The position numbers and the translations under genes are program-made. The notes under the pieces are model-generated. The model did no database searches. It was not told the origin of the DNA and saw nothing but the letters and a program-made list of their open reading frames with translations. Of a stretch of DNA of 64,000 nucleotides, positions 46,823 to 55,992 are shown piece after piece. Within the stretch, counting starts at the first letter, position 1. Each line of letters opens with the position of its first letter. The stretch covers positions 868,001-932,000 of the forward strand of contig NZ_CP039734.2 in the NCBI RefSeq assembly GCF_011769985.2, written 5' to 3'. The DNA comes from Sulfurospirillum diekertiae. Its GTDB lineage: Bacteria; Campylobacterota; Campylobacteria; Campylobacterales; Sulfurospirillaceae.

Positions 46823-47296
46823 TTACAGATAGTATCTTCCGATGCACTCATTTATATTTATTCGAATAACAGCAGTACCATTCACCATGTTTTCAGGTAG
46901 TTCTTTATCCATCAAATGCGGTGTAAATTTTTTCACAATTTTCGACAGTGCTTCTTTCTTTTCGTCCAAATTATCTACAATTTTTGCCTCTCCTTGTGCG
47001 ATAATACTGTTAAACGCTGTATTGACATCACAAGGGTTCTCGACATTCTTATCCAATAATGTGATCATCTCATCTATCTCAAAACAGACGTATGGATTGG
47101 ATGTGAGAATGTCTATTTTTTGACCTTTGGGTAATCCATGCAGATAGATTTTGTGTTCACTATAGACAAAGTGCATGGGGATAACGTAAGGGTAACCATC
47201 GTGCCTGACGCATCCTAGCCTGCCAACGTTTGCTCTTTCAAATAATGCTCTGATCTGCTCAAATGATAATAGATGTGTTTTGGTTCTATGTCTCAT
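46823..47296 (-). CDS. NimA-like pyridoxamine 5'-phosphate oxidase-family flavoprotein
   Basis: 157 residues with the split-barrel FMN-binding fold: [21 protein letters not shown] at the N-terminus, then [16 protein letters not shown], then VCFEIDE, and a [14 protein letters not shown] strand. This is the pattern of Nim/HugZ-like small flavoproteins such as nitroimidazole reductase NimA. The natural substrate is unknown. The RBS AGGAG is well placed before ATG 47296. It is divergent from glyA. Confidence 0.8.
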   Translation of the reverse strand: MRHRTKTHLLSFEQIRALFERANVGRLGCVRHDGYPYVIPMHFVYSEHKIYLHGLPKGQKIDILTSNPYVCFEIDEMITLLDKNVENPCDVNTAFNSIIAQGEAKIVDNLDEKKEALSKIVKKFTPHLMDKELPENMVNGTAVIRININECIGRYYL

Positions 47297-47444
47297 ACGC
47301 TCTCCTTTTTTGCATCATTGTAATGGAATCATCACAATACAACAATCCAAAAATTGCTCTGATGAAAATAAGTTGGCAATTTTTGGATTGAGTGAAAGGA
47401 TATTTATGGCTAAACTGTCTTCAATTAACTCCAAAGGAGATCAG

Positions 47445-48707
47445 ATGAGTTTTATCACTAATGATCGTTTAGCCTCAGCCGATGACGCCGTTTTTAAAAT
47501 TTTACAACATGAGTTTACGAGGCAAGCCACGCATCTTGAGATGATTGCGAGTGAGAATTTTACCTCGCGTGCGGTGATGGAAGCCACAGGAAGTATTTTT
47601 ACCAATAAATACGCTGAAGGTTACCCACACAAGCGGTATTATGATGGTTGTGAATGTGCCGATGAGATTGAGCAGCTTGCCATTGATAGACTCTGCGCAA
47701 TTTTTGGATGCAACTATGCCAATGTGCAACCGCATTCAGGTAGCCAAGCCAATGGTGCGGTGTATGCGGCACTTTTAAACGCGAATGATAAATTATTGGG
47801 TATGGATTTACAGCAAGGTGGTCACTTAACGCACGGTGCGAAGGTGAGTTTTTCGGGTAAAAATTATCAATCGTTTAGCTATGGTGTCGATGCGAATGGT
47901 TATATTGATTATACCAAAGTTCTGGAAATTGCGAAGATTGTCAAGCCTAAGATGATTGTTTGCGGTGCTTCGGCGTATGCGCGTGAGCTTGATTTTGCTA
48001 AGTTTCGAGAGATTGCGGACGCGGTGGGTGCGATATTATTTGCCGACATCGCGCACGTTGCGGGTCTGGTGGCTGCGGGTGAGCATAAAAGCCCTTTTCC
48101 GCATGCGCATATCGTCACTTCAACGACGCACAAAACATTGCGCGGTCCTAGGGGTGGTGTCATTATGACCAATGATGAAGCGCTTGCAAAAAAGATCAAT
48201 GCCGCTATTTTTCCAGGCATTCAAGGCGGTCCTTTGTTGCATGTTATCGCGGCAAAAGCGGTGGCGTTTGGTGAAGTGTTAAAGCCAGAGTGGAAAGCGT
48301 ATGCCAAGCAGGTCAAACGCAATGCCAGCGTTTTGGGTGAAGTTTTGCTTGAAAGGGGTTTTAATTTGGTCAGTGGTGGAACCGATAACCATCTGATTTT
48401 GGTATCATTACTGAATAAAGAGTATTCAGGCGAAGAGGCGAGCACCGCTTTGGAAAATGCTGGTATAACCGTGAATAAAAACAGTGTTCCAAACGATACT
48501 CGAAGTGCGAAATTGACCTCAGGTATTCGCATCGGATCTGCGGCTTTAACGACGCTTGGGTTGAGAGAAAAAGAGTTTGAACTGATCGCGCATCGCATTT
48601 GCGATGTGTTGGAAAATATTCACGATTTATCTTTACATGTAAAGATAAAAAAAGAGTTGGTGGCGCTTTTGCAAAACTTCCAAGTGTATGAAAGCGCGAC
48701 CTATTAA
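47445..48707 (+). CDS. glyA: Serine hydroxymethyltransferase
   Basis: 420 residues from ATG 47445 (AAAGGAGA upstream; the frame also extends to 47280 but this adds non-homologous residues overlapping the divergent gene). Signatures: [12 protein letters not shown] at the start, [15 protein letters not shown], and the PLP-lysine motif [15 protein letters not shown]. The enzyme interconverts serine and glycine with tetrahydrofolate and supplies one-carbon units. Length matches bacterial GlyA. A TTTACATGTAAA at 48632 is read as Leu-His-Val-Lys near the C-terminus. Confidence 0.96.
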   Translation: MSFITNDRLASADDAVFKILQHEFTRQATHLEMIASENFTSRAVMEATGSIFTNKYAEGYPHKRYYDGCECADEIEQLAIDRLCAIFGCNYANVQPHSGSQANGAVYAALLNANDKLLGMDLQQGGHLTHGAKVSFSGKNYQSFSYGVDANGYIDYTKVLEIAKIVKPKMIVCGASAYARELDFAKFREIADAVGAILFADIAHVAGLVAAGEHKSPFPHAHIVTSTTHKTLRGPRGGVIMTNDEALAKKINAAIFPGIQGGPLLHVIAAKAVAFGEVLKPEWKAYAKQVKRNASVLGEVLLERGFNLVSGGTDNHLILVSLLNKEYSGEEASTALENAGITVNKNSVPNDTRSAKLTSGIRIGSAALTTLGLREKEFELIAHRICDVLENIHDLSLHVKIKKELVALLQNFQVYESATY

Positions 48708-48790
48708 AACCTAGTGTTAACGTAGCCTTTAGAGCTTTGCTTTAAAGGCGTGTCAAGAACGCTTATAAAAAAATGACGAAGGAGGGTGTG

Positions 48791-50041
48791 ATGAGAGAGA
48801 TGGAAGTGTTGCATACCCATTATCAACTGATTGAAAAAGCGATCAAGTACATTGACGCGCATTTTAAAGAACAGCCCTCCATCGATGTGATTGCCAGCAG
48901 TATTGGCATGAGCAAGTACCATTTTATCCGCGTGTTTAAAGAGTATGTGGGTGTGACACCCAAACAGTTTTTACACTCGGTGACGCTCAATTACGCCAAA
49001 GAGCACATCAAAGAGTCCAAGTCCATTTTAGACAGCACACTGGACATTGGGCTCTCGAGTGTCAGCAGGCTGCATGAGCTTTTTATCAATCTAATCGGCG
49101 TGACGCCCAAAGAGTGGCGTGAAAAGGGTAAGGATGTCATCATTACGTATGGTTTTGGCATCACGCCGTTTGGGGAAGCATTGATCGCTTATACCGACAA
49201 GGGCATTTGCTATTTAGGGTTTATCGACCAAAACAAAGAGGCGATTTTTACACGGTTTCAAGAGCTGTGGGAAAATGCCAATCTGATCCATGATGATCTT
49301 AAAGCACAGACCTATCTGGAAAATATCTTCATCAACAATAAAAAATACAATCTCTTGGTCAAAGGAACGAACCTTCAGATCAATGTCTGGAAAGCGCTTT
49401 TAAACCTTCCTAATGGGGCAGTCACGACCTATCAAGATGTTGCCAACTTCATCGACCAACCCAATGCAGTGCGCGCCGTTGCCAGTGCCATTGGAAAAAA
49501 CCACATTGGCTATCTCATTCCCTGTCACCGTGTCATTGCCAAAAGTGGTGCGATGAGTGGGTACAGTTGGGGCATTGAGCGTAAAAAAATCCTCCTAGCC
49601 TATGAATCTGCTTACAAGCCGAATGCTACAGCGTTTAAAATAGCGACACTAGAAGATATACCCAGTATTGACCAGTTTCTGCATGCTACGTTTCCAAAGA
49701 GTGCGCACAATCAGGCGAAAATCGTCTCCGAGATGATACACAACGCAACGACTCACTCGCTTTTTCTTGCCCTAAATGAGACAAAAATAGTAGGAGTGCT
49801 ACCTGTCCTCACCCATGTATCGGTTGTATCAGGGGAAAAAGTAGCGATGTTTGAAGCGGTGATCGTGGATGAAGCTGACAGCGACCATGCTATTGAAAAG
49901 GAATTACTTGAATATGCGCTCACTTCGTGTACAAAAACAGGATGCAAAAGGGTGGTACTCTTAAGCGAAAATTCCTCTATACCGTATGAAGAATTAGGAT
50001 TTGAACACTCTGCTAAAGGGCTTTTTCAAATACGATTTTAA
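48791..50041 (+). CDS. AraC-type HTH / O6-methylguanine methyltransferase / GNAT fusion
   Basis: 416 residues from ATG 48791 (AAGGAGG five bases upstream). Residues 1-110 are an AraC-type HTH (SIDVIASSIGMSKYHFIRVFKEYVG), 115-275 an Ogt-type alkyltransferase with the active-site IPCHRVIAKSG, and 280-416 a GNAT-like acetyltransferase (IATLEDIPSIDQFLHATF ... RVVLLSENSSIPYEELGFEH). The first two parts resemble Ada without its N-terminal zinc domain; the added GNAT domain is unusual. It probably repairs alkylated DNA and regulates genes, with the acetyltransferase function unknown. Confidence 0.85.
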   Translation: MREMEVLHTHYQLIEKAIKYIDAHFKEQPSIDVIASSIGMSKYHFIRVFKEYVGVTPKQFLHSVTLNYAKEHIKESKSILDSTLDIGLSSVSRLHELFINLIGVTPKEWREKGKDVIITYGFGITPFGEALIAYTDKGICYLGFIDQNKEAIFTRFQELWENANLIHDDLKAQTYLENIFINNKKYNLLVKGTNLQINVWKALLNLPNGAVTTYQDVANFIDQPNAVRAVASAIGKNHIGYLIPCHRVIAKSGAMSGYSWGIERKKILLAYESAYKPNATAFKIATLEDIPSIDQFLHATFPKSAHNQAKIVSEMIHNATTHSLFLALNETKIVGVLPVLTHVSVVSGEKVAMFEAVIVDEADSDHAIEKELLEYALTSCTKTGCKRVVLLSENSSIPYEELGFEHSAKGLFQIRF

Positions 50042-50207
50042 ATCTATCCACATAGTGTAACGCAGAGTTGAGTGCGTATTTGTCTCTTTTAATATCTCTT
50101 GCATTCTCCCAAAAATAGATCCATATCAAAAATAGTGCTTAAAGTATGACTCAATCTTATGGGCAAAAAGTGAGCAACGCTGCATTAGAGCAAAGTATTT
50201 TTTTATA

Positions 50208-50213
50208 TATAAT
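50208..50213 (+). promoter_or_regulatory. -10 box of the chemoreceptor gene
   Basis: TATAAT at the end of an AT-rich run, 28 bases before ATG 50241, with RBS AAGGGGG near 50229. The remaining 199-base gap from 50042 shows no other gene or hairpin that I can support. Confidence 0.55.
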
Positions 50214-50240
50214 GTCTCACAGCTTTTTAAGGGGGAACAC

Positions 50241-52121
50241 ATGTCATTTAAAGGGAAAGTCATTGGAGCACTCTGTGTTCTAATGTTTTTAAGTTTGAGT
50301 ATCTTTAGTATGATTAGCTATTTTGATACGAAAAAAAACAGTGTAATACAGATTGAAACTACGCTTCACATGGCTTCACAATCGTTATCTGATTATATTG
50401 ATCTATGGATCAGCACCAAGAAAAATGGCGTTGAGAGTACGGCGCGTTTTATGCAAGACATCGACTTGATGACGCCCAATGATCTGATCGCAAAGTTACA
50501 AGAGACTACTAAAGTGTTGGGGGCAATGGACTCTTATGTTGGACTAGAAGATGGCAGTATGACGATGGGTTCTGGTTCTAAACTGCCTGCGGGGTACGAC
50601 CCACGTGTGAGACCATGGTATACAAAAGCCAAGCAAACCGGAAAGTTGGGTATTACCGACGTTTATATTGATGCTACCACCAACAAACCTATTGTTACGG
50701 TGATGGCTCCGATTTTGAGAGAAAAAGTATTGATCGGTGTTTTGGGGGTTGATATCAGTTTAGATGCTCTGGTGAAAGCCATTGGTAATGTTAATTTCCG
50801 TGGAGGGTATGGCGTTTTACAAGACAGCCAAGGGCTGATCATTGCCCATCCTGATGCTAAGCTTTTAGGGAAAGCGTTTAGCACGATTGCGCCCAGCGTA
50901 TCTGAACAATTTGGCACCAATAAAGAAGGGCTTATCTACTATTCGTATCAAGGTGATGAGAAAATTTTTTCCTTTAATACCTCTCTTGAGTCATCGTGGA
51001 AAATGGGCATTATTTATGATAAAAATATTGCTTATAGTTTTTTAAATCAGCAGATGAGTGAACTATTCATTGCAGGGGTAGTGATGCTTGCTTTCTCTAT
51101 AGGGATTATGGTTGTATTGATTAAAGTATTGCTTCGTCCTTTGGATCGGCTCAACAGTGTAGTTGAAGAGCTCTCAAGCAATGAGGGTGATCTTCGCCAT
51201 AGGTTGAGTACCACTTCCAATGATGAATTTGCGCGTGTTTCAGGCAATATCAATAAGTTCATCGAGAAGCTTCACGAAATTGTGAAAAAATCGAAAACTA
51301 TCAGCCATGAAAATGCTTCAATCTCAGAAGAGCTTTCACGAACGGCTTCTGAAGTGGTGCGCAATGTCGACAGTGAATCAAAAATCATGGAAAACACGAA
51401 AGAGGATGGAATCGCTTTAGTAAAAAGTCTTGAAACCTCTGTAACGAAAGCTCAAAGTTCACAAGAAGCACTCAGCCACACGCAACATGATATTGCAGAA
51501 GTGAAAACTAAAGTGGAACAACTCGAAGTAACCATGCAAGCCACGGCAGCCAAAGAGCAAAATTTGGCAGAACGTCTTAGTCATGTCAGCCAGAATGCTA
51601 ATGAGGTCAAGGATGTCTTGAGTATTATTCGTGATATTGCGGATCAAACCAATCTATTAGCCCTCAATGCTGCCATTGAAGCAGCTCGCGCTGGGGAACA
51701 TGGACGAGGATTTGCCGTGGTTGCCGATGAAGTGCGAAAATTGGCAGAGCGTACACAAAAAAGTTTAGTAGAAATTGATGCAACGATTAATGTGGTGGTT
51801 CAGTCTATTATGGATGCTAACACGGACATCGCTCAAAATGTTCAGGAAGTGCAAGCTCTTGCGACCATTACAGCTGAATTGCAAGAGGGTATGAATAATG
51901 TTTCAAAGATTATTCATGCGACGATTGATGAGAGTCATTATACCGTCAATGACTTTGTGTCCACCTCAACAAAAATTAAAAAAATTGTCGATGAAATGGG
52001 ACAAATTACGATGATTTCAAAGGAAAATGTTGGAAGTATCGACAATGTTTCTAAAGCGTCAGAACATTTACATGTCATGACGGAAAATCTCAATAATGAA
52101 CTGAGTAAATTCAAGTCATAA
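50241..52121 (+). CDS. Methyl-accepting chemotaxis protein with dCache sensor
   Basis: 626 residues. Two membrane helices (about 8-28 and 275-297) flank a periplasmic dCache domain with the amino-acid/organic-acid sensor pattern [12 protein letters not shown] and [24 protein letters not shown] follows (about 300-350), then a long coiled coil with the signalling tip [19 protein letters not shown]. The conserved domain predicts a soluble small-molecule ligand, possibly an amino acid. No C-terminal CheR/CheB pentapeptide is seen. A rho-independent terminator follows. Confidence 0.94.
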   Translation: MSFKGKVIGALCVLMFLSLSIFSMISYFDTKKNSVIQIETTLHMASQSLSDYIDLWISTKKNGVESTARFMQDIDLMTPNDLIAKLQETTKVLGAMDSYVGLEDGSMTMGSGSKLPAGYDPRVRPWYTKAKQTGKLGITDVYIDATTNKPIVTVMAPILREKVLIGVLGVDISLDALVKAIGNVNFRGGYGVLQDSQGLIIAHPDAKLLGKAFSTIAPSVSEQFGTNKEGLIYYSYQGDEKIFSFNTSLESSWKMGIIYDKNIAYSFLNQQMSELFIAGVVMLAFSIGIMVVLIKVLLRPLDRLNSVVEELSSNEGDLRHRLSTTSNDEFARVSGNINKFIEKLHEIVKKSKTISHENASISEELSRTASEVVRNVDSESKIMENTKEDGIALVKSLETSVTKAQSSQEALSHTQHDIAEVKTKVEQLEVTMQATAAKEQNLAERLSHVSQNANEVKDVLSIIRDIADQTNLLALNAAIEAARAGEHGRGFAVVADEVRKLAERTQKSLVEIDATINVVVQSIMDANTDIAQNVQEVQALATITAELQEGMNNVSKIIHATIDESHYTVNDFVSTSTKIKKIVDEMGQITMISKENVGSIDNVSKASEHLHVMTENLNNELSKFKS

Positions 52122-52128
52122 GATATTC

Positions 52129-52171
52129 AAAGTGCTCAAGTAAAGCAACATTACTTGGGCACTTTAAGCTT
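52129..52171 (+). terminator. Intrinsic terminator after the chemoreceptor gene
   Basis: AAAGTGCTCAAGTAA (52129-52143) pairs with TTACTTGGGCACTTT (52151-52165) across a seven-base loop, followed by AAGCTTTT. Confidence 0.8.
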
Positions 52172-52210
52172 TTAGTCTGTACAATCTTCGCAAAAATACA
52201 AAGAGTACCC

Positions 52211-52837
52211 ATGTTAGAAAAAGAACAACTCAGAGGACTTTATGTCCTGACCGATGCAACACTCACCCCAGCAGAGAGCATGCTTGAACAAGTCGAACGC
52301 GTTTTAAAATCGGGCGTTAAAGTCATCCAATACCGTGATAAATATGCCAGTGATGAAGAGGCAGAAAAACAGTGTATCAGACTTCAAGCGTTGTGCGATG
52401 TGTATGAAGCGATTTTTATCATCGATGATCGTTTAGAAATTGCCTATAGAATCAATGCCGATGGGTTACATGTTGGCGAGGATGATGTCAGTTACGAAGA
52501 AGCACGCGCACTGCTTGGAGACGATAAAATCATTGGTGTTTCGTGCTATGGTGACTTAGAACGTGCCAAAAAATACGCCAGCCTTGGAGCAGACTACGTT
52601 GCCTTTGGCGCATTTTTTCCTTCACCCACCAAACCTCACGCTACAATGGTAGCACCTGAAATCCTTCAAAGGGCAAAAGAACAGTTGAGTGTGCCTATTT
52701 GTGCGATTGGGGGAATTAATGCGGAAAATATTGAACAGCTTTCATGCTACGATATTGCAATGTACTCACTTATTAGTGCGGTGTACAAAGACGATGCTAT
52801 CGAGGAAAATTTAGAAAAATTACAAGCGAAAATTTAG
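52211..52837 (+). CDS. thiE: Thiamine-phosphate synthase
   Basis: 208 residues, a TIM barrel: GLYVLTDATL, VKVIQYRDK (pyrophosphate binding), FIIDDRLEIAYRINADGLHVGEDD, VAFGAFFPSPTKPHA and ICAIGGINAENI. It joins the hydroxymethylpyrimidine and thiazole moieties of thiamine. Length and all motifs fit. It is followed 10 bases later by an acyltransferase gene; other thi genes are not in the window. Confidence 0.94.
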   Translation: MLEKEQLRGLYVLTDATLTPAESMLEQVERVLKSGVKVIQYRDKYASDEEAEKQCIRLQALCDVYEAIFIIDDRLEIAYRINADGLHVGEDDVSYEEARALLGDDKIIGVSCYGDLERAKKYASLGADYVAFGAFFPSPTKPHATMVAPEILQRAKEQLSVPICAIGGINAENIEQLSCYDIAMYSLISAVYKDDAIEENLEKLQAKI

Positions 52838-52847
52838 AGGAGCGGGC

Positions 52848-53834
52848 ATGGTTTTAGAAAAGTTTGATGTCTCCATCACCAATGCAAGTAAAGGAATGGC
52901 ACTGATGCTGATTTTGTGGCATCATCTTTTCTATGAAAAACCCGAAATGGGTCTGATCGTTTTTCAAGCAGCACTTTTAGCCAAAGTGTGTGTGGGTATT
53001 TACGTGGTGCTCAGTGGTTATGGCTTGTCAGAATCTGTTAAAAAAAGAGGGCTTGAGCTGGGCGCTTTTTACAAACGTAGAATGCTCAAGCTTTACATGA
53101 ATTATTGGCTGATAGCGCTTCTTTTTGTGCCCATTGGTGTATGGTTTATGGACAGATCACTCTCGAGCGTTTACGGAGAGCATGTATTTCAAGGCTTTTT
53201 ACTTCAGATGCTCGGTGTTCATATGTTTACGTGGGTTGGCTATGGTTATAACGCGACATGGTGGTTTATGAGCCTTATTATCGTGCTGTATGCTATTTTT
53301 CCGCTGGTTTATACACTGATTAAAAAATTTCCTCTTAGCTTTTTAGCGTTCAGTGCATGGCTGATGTTTGTACCAATTCCCTTGGTCAATGACTGGATAT
53401 TTCCTTTTGCGGTGGGGGTTTATCTTTCGCAAAAAGATGGGTTTGTCAAACTTTTGGTTTGGCTTGACAAGCAAGGCAAAGCTCGCTTTATAACGCTTCT
53501 CATTTTAACCATAGCGGTTGCATGGTACAGACAAAATGGTTGGTTGTTTGATAGCACCAGGGCCGATGCTTTCTTTGCAATTTTGCTAATTCTTTGGACG
53601 ACAGAGTTGGTTGTTTTTTCTTCTATTGCCAAAAAAGCGTTTGAGTTTGTGGGCATTCATTCCTTTAATATCTTCTTGTTTCATACGTTTATTTACTACT
53701 ATTATTTCCCTGATTTTATCTATAGCTTCAAATATCCGGTGCTCATTTTTGCAGTGCTTTTAGGAATTTGTTTGGTGATTTCAGTGGGGATCGAAAAGTT
53801 TAAGGAAGAGATTGGATTTGATAAATTAATTTAA
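52848..53834 (+). CDS. Membrane acyltransferase family 3 protein
   Basis: 328 residues with about 9-10 membrane helices. The family-defining start is present: ASKGMALMLILWHHLFY (the conserved R/K ... H pair of acyltransferase_3/OafA-like proteins) and YVVLSGYGLSES. Such enzymes O-acylate polysaccharides, lipids or peptidoglycan at the inner membrane. The substrate is unknown; no glycosyltransferases are adjacent. RBS AGGAG is upstream. It is a small, single-domain version without SGNH extension. Confidence 0.82.
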   Translation: MVLEKFDVSITNASKGMALMLILWHHLFYEKPEMGLIVFQAALLAKVCVGIYVVLSGYGLSESVKKRGLELGAFYKRRMLKLYMNYWLIALLFVPIGVWFMDRSLSSVYGEHVFQGFLLQMLGVHMFTWVGYGYNATWWFMSLIIVLYAIFPLVYTLIKKFPLSFLAFSAWLMFVPIPLVNDWIFPFAVGVYLSQKDGFVKLLVWLDKQGKARFITLLILTIAVAWYRQNGWLFDSTRADAFFAILLILWTTELVVFSSIAKKAFEFVGIHSFNIFLFHTFIYYYYFPDFIYSFKYPVLIFAVLLGICLVISVGIEKFKEEIGFDKLI

Positions 53835-53845
53835 AAAAACGATTT

Positions 53846-53878
53846 AGAGATGTCTTTTGACATCTCTTTACATGTAAA
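53846..53878 (+). terminator. Hairpin fused to a TTTACATGTAAA copy
   Basis: AGAGATGTC (53846-53854) pairs with GACATCTCT (53859-53867) around TTTT, and the palindrome (53867-53878) begins directly at the end of the stem. It lies between the acyltransferase and the convergent ferritin-like gene. Confidence 0.7.
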
Positions 53879-53880
53879 GA

Positions 53881-54390
53881 TTATAACGTTGCTTTTTGAA
53901 CAAATTTATCGCTTAAATGGTTAAATTCGGCACTTTCTACCCAGCTTTCAGGTGCACTGACATATTCAACTAAATTTTCTAAAAGTACAAGATGCGATCG
54001 CTCTTCTTCTGCAATGCGTAAAAATGCTTTTTTTTGTTCGCCATCTTCTAACATCAAAGCTTTTTCAGTATAAAACTTGTAACTGCTGTCTTCAGAGCGT
54101 AAAGCACTTTTGTAAAACTCTATTTGATCTTGTGTAAAACGAGGGGAAGTGTTCTCTTTTCGCATTTTTTGAAAGATGTTTTGCGTATGTTTAAAAATAT
54201 CCACAGTAGGTTGTGTTGGTATCACTTGATTTTTATTCATTTTGTCAAAGACAACATAGTGTTTTGCCTCTTCATCTGCCAGCATCGTGAGGATTGCTTT
54301 TACGCCTACATTATCTGTTTTAGACGCAAGTTCTCGGTAGTATCGCTCACCATCTTTTTCGACATTCATTGCATATTCATAGATATTCAT
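53881..54390 (-). CDS. Ferritin-like/rubrerythrin-like diiron protein
   Basis: 169 residues, four-helix bundle with two ExxH-type motifs: LADEEAKHYVVF and IAEEERSHLVLL, plus Glu residues in helix 1 (NVEKDGERYYREL) and helix 3 (SEDSSYKFY). This is the erythrin-vacuolar iron transport/rubrerythrin fold. There is no C-terminal rubredoxin domain, so it is not a full rubrerythrin. Likely roles are peroxide or iron handling. It stands alone between two convergent or codirectional genes. Confidence 0.85.
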   Translation of the reverse strand: MNIYEYAMNVEKDGERYYRELASKTDNVGVKAILTMLADEEAKHYVVFDKMNKNQVIPTQPTVDIFKHTQNIFQKMRKENTSPRFTQDQIEFYKSALRSEDSSYKFYTEKALMLEDGEQKKAFLRIAEEERSHLVLLENLVEYVSAPESWVESAEFNHLSDKFVQKATL

Positions 54391-54477
54391 TGCACACCCC
54401 TTTTTGGTTTATTGTTAAGATAAGTCCCTCGTTATTTTATAGAGAATAAATGATAAAGAGTCGATAAAGAATTGCAA

Positions 54478-55119
54478 TTAATCCAAGATAAGAAATAAAA
54501 CTGCGAAGAAATGAAGCACACTTCCTCCTAAAACAAAAAAATGCCAAATTGCGTGGTTGAGGTAAAGTTTTCGCCACACGTAAAAAATAACACCTACCGT
54601 GTATGTAAGACCACCTGCTGCTAGGAGGGAAAGGGTGAGTGTATCAAGATTGGCAACGAGTGTCTTAACCGCACCCACAACCATCCACCCCATGAGAACA
54701 TAGAGAACCAAAGAGGGACGACGAAAACGCTGAGGGAAAAAAATATTAAGGCTGACACCCAGTGCGGCAATACCCCAGGCAATACCAAAAAGTATCCAAC
54801 CCGTCTCACCTTTAATGCCGAGTAAACAGATCGGTGTGTAAGTTCCTGCAATAAGAATGTAAATGGCACAATGATCGATTTGTTGTAAAATAGATTTTGT
54901 CTTAGGACTGCAAATAGCGTGGTAGAGCGTTGAAGCACCGTACATGACTATTAAGGAGAGTCCAAAAACAAGCGCACTTGCAATTTTTGCGCCATCGCCA
55001 CTTTGAGCGGCAAACACACACATAATGCTTAAAGCACTGACACTGAGTAGCAATCCAATGCCGTGTATGGTACTGTGCCAAATCTCTTCAATCAAAGAGT
55101 AGGAATGTGTATTGTCCAT
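54478..55119 (-). CDS. Hemolysin III/TrhA family membrane protein
   Basis: 213 residues with seven membrane helices. The motifs of the PAQR/HlyIII family are present: ExxHxxxHGIGLLLS-like start (EEIWHSTIHGIGLLLS), YGASTLYHA with Ser and His, and NHAIWHFFVLGGSVLHFFA near the end, which supply the proposed zinc site. Bacterial members (TrhA) influence membrane energetics and lipid homeostasis; haemolytic activity should not be assumed. RBS GGAGGA precedes ATG 55119. Confidence 0.88.
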   Translation of the reverse strand: MDNTHSYSLIEEIWHSTIHGIGLLLSVSALSIMCVFAAQSGDGAKIASALVFGLSLIVMYGASTLYHAICSPKTKSILQQIDHCAIYILIAGTYTPICLLGIKGETGWILFGIAWGIAALGVSLNIFFPQRFRRPSLVLYVLMGWMVVGAVKTLVANLDTLTLSLLAAGGLTYTVGVIFYVWRKLYLNHAIWHFFVLGGSVLHFFAVLFLILD

Positions 55120-55219
55120 ATGTCCTCCTTTATCATTTATGGTTTATTATACTCCGAAATAGTCAATAAATTTTCGGGAGTATCGTCTAAGGCATTTGGC
55201 GGTATCATACACTTTTATT

Positions 55220-55231
55220 TTTACATGTAAA
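55220..55231. repeat. TTTACATGTAAA overlapping the RBS of the LysE gene
   Basis: The palindrome ends with the A-run of the Shine-Dalgarno AAAAGGAG, so its right arm overlaps the ribosome-binding site of the LysE-family gene at 55240. Any protein bound here would affect initiation. Confidence 0.8.
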
Positions 55232-55239
55232 AGGAGAGA

Positions 55240-55869
55240 GTGATGCTCGATTTTCAAACGATTGTCATGTTTGTAGGTGCTTCAACGCTTTTAGCGCTTG
55301 CTCCAGGACCGGATATACTTTTTGTCTTAACGCAATCAATGACCAAAGGAAGTCGCTCTGGCATCGTAATTGCACTGGGACTTTGCAGTGGGCTTGTGTT
55401 TCACACAACAGCCGTAGCACTGGGTGTTGCTGTTATCTTTCAAACGTCCATTATTGCTTTTAGCCTTCTCAAATTTGTAGGAGCTACGTATCTGTTATAC
55501 CTAGCATTTATGGCGTTTAAAGATGCCAGCAAGAGTAAACTGGAGTCCGATAAAAGTTCACTCAGTCTTAAAGCGCTTTATAAACGCGGCATCTTTATGA
55601 ACATCACCAACCCTAAAGTTTCTATCTTTTTCTTAGCATTTTTGCCACAGTTTACGAACGCTGAACTCGGCAATGTAACAGGGCAAATCTTCACACTTGG
55701 TGCGCTTTTTATGCTTTGCGCCTTTGTTGTTTTTACGTTGGTGTCGCTTTTGGCTGGTCGTGTGGGTGATTGGTTCAGTAAAACCAAAAATGGCGAGAAA
55801 ATTTTAAACCGTATCGCAGGTACGATCTTCGCAGGCTTAGCGATTAAATTAGCGCTCTCATCACGATGA
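55240..55869 (+). CDS. LysE/RhtB-family amino acid exporter
   Basis: 209 residues with six membrane helices and the family start LALAPGPDILFVLTQSMTKGSRSG, then ALGLCSGLVFHT and KRGIFMNITNPKVSIFFLAFLPQF. Proteins of this family export amino acids such as threonine, homoserine or leucine. The stop overlaps the start of a 30-residue membrane peptide gene (ATGA), which is probably co-translated. Confidence 0.92.
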   Translation: MMLDFQTIVMFVGASTLLALAPGPDILFVLTQSMTKGSRSGIVIALGLCSGLVFHTTAVALGVAVIFQTSIIAFSLLKFVGATYLLYLAFMAFKDASKSKLESDKSSLSLKALYKRGIFMNITNPKVSIFFLAFLPQFTNAELGNVTGQIFTLGALFMLCAFVVFTLVSLLAGRVGDWFSKTKNGEKILNRIAGTIFAGLAIKLALSSR

Positions 55870-55958
55870 AAAAATCTCAACTTTTAGCGGTTATTTTAGC
55901 GCTTATTGCAGGGGTTTTACTGATTGAAATTGTTTTGCAAAGTCTCTTAGGTTCGTAA
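55866..55958 (+). CDS. Small 30-residue membrane protein coupled to the LysE-type exporter
   Basis: 30 residues, MKKSQLLAVI followed by a hydrophobic helix to residue 26. It overlaps the exporter stop by the sequence ATGA. Two Lys residues at the N-terminus and a single helix predict an inner-membrane peptide with the N-terminus inside. Too short to identify by family; a regulatory or stabilising subunit of the exporter is possible. A palindrome copy follows (55975-55986). Confidence 0.55.
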   Translation: MKKSQLLAVILALIAGVLLIEIVLQSLLGS

Positions 55959-55969
55959 AATAGTGAATT

Positions 55970-55992
55970 AGGCTTTTACATGTAAAGCCTAA
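55970..55992. terminator. Extended palindrome acting as a possible bidirectional terminator
   Basis: TAGGCTTTTACATGTAAAGCCTA is an almost perfect dyad whose centre is TTTACATGTAAA (55975-55986). It lies between the LysE operon and the convergent EamA gene, overlapping the latter's final codons. Confidence 0.5.

Noticed and set aside
47280-47444. 55-codon extension of GlyA
   Set aside because: It overlaps the divergent flavoprotein gene and family members start near MSFITNDRL, where a strong RBS lies.
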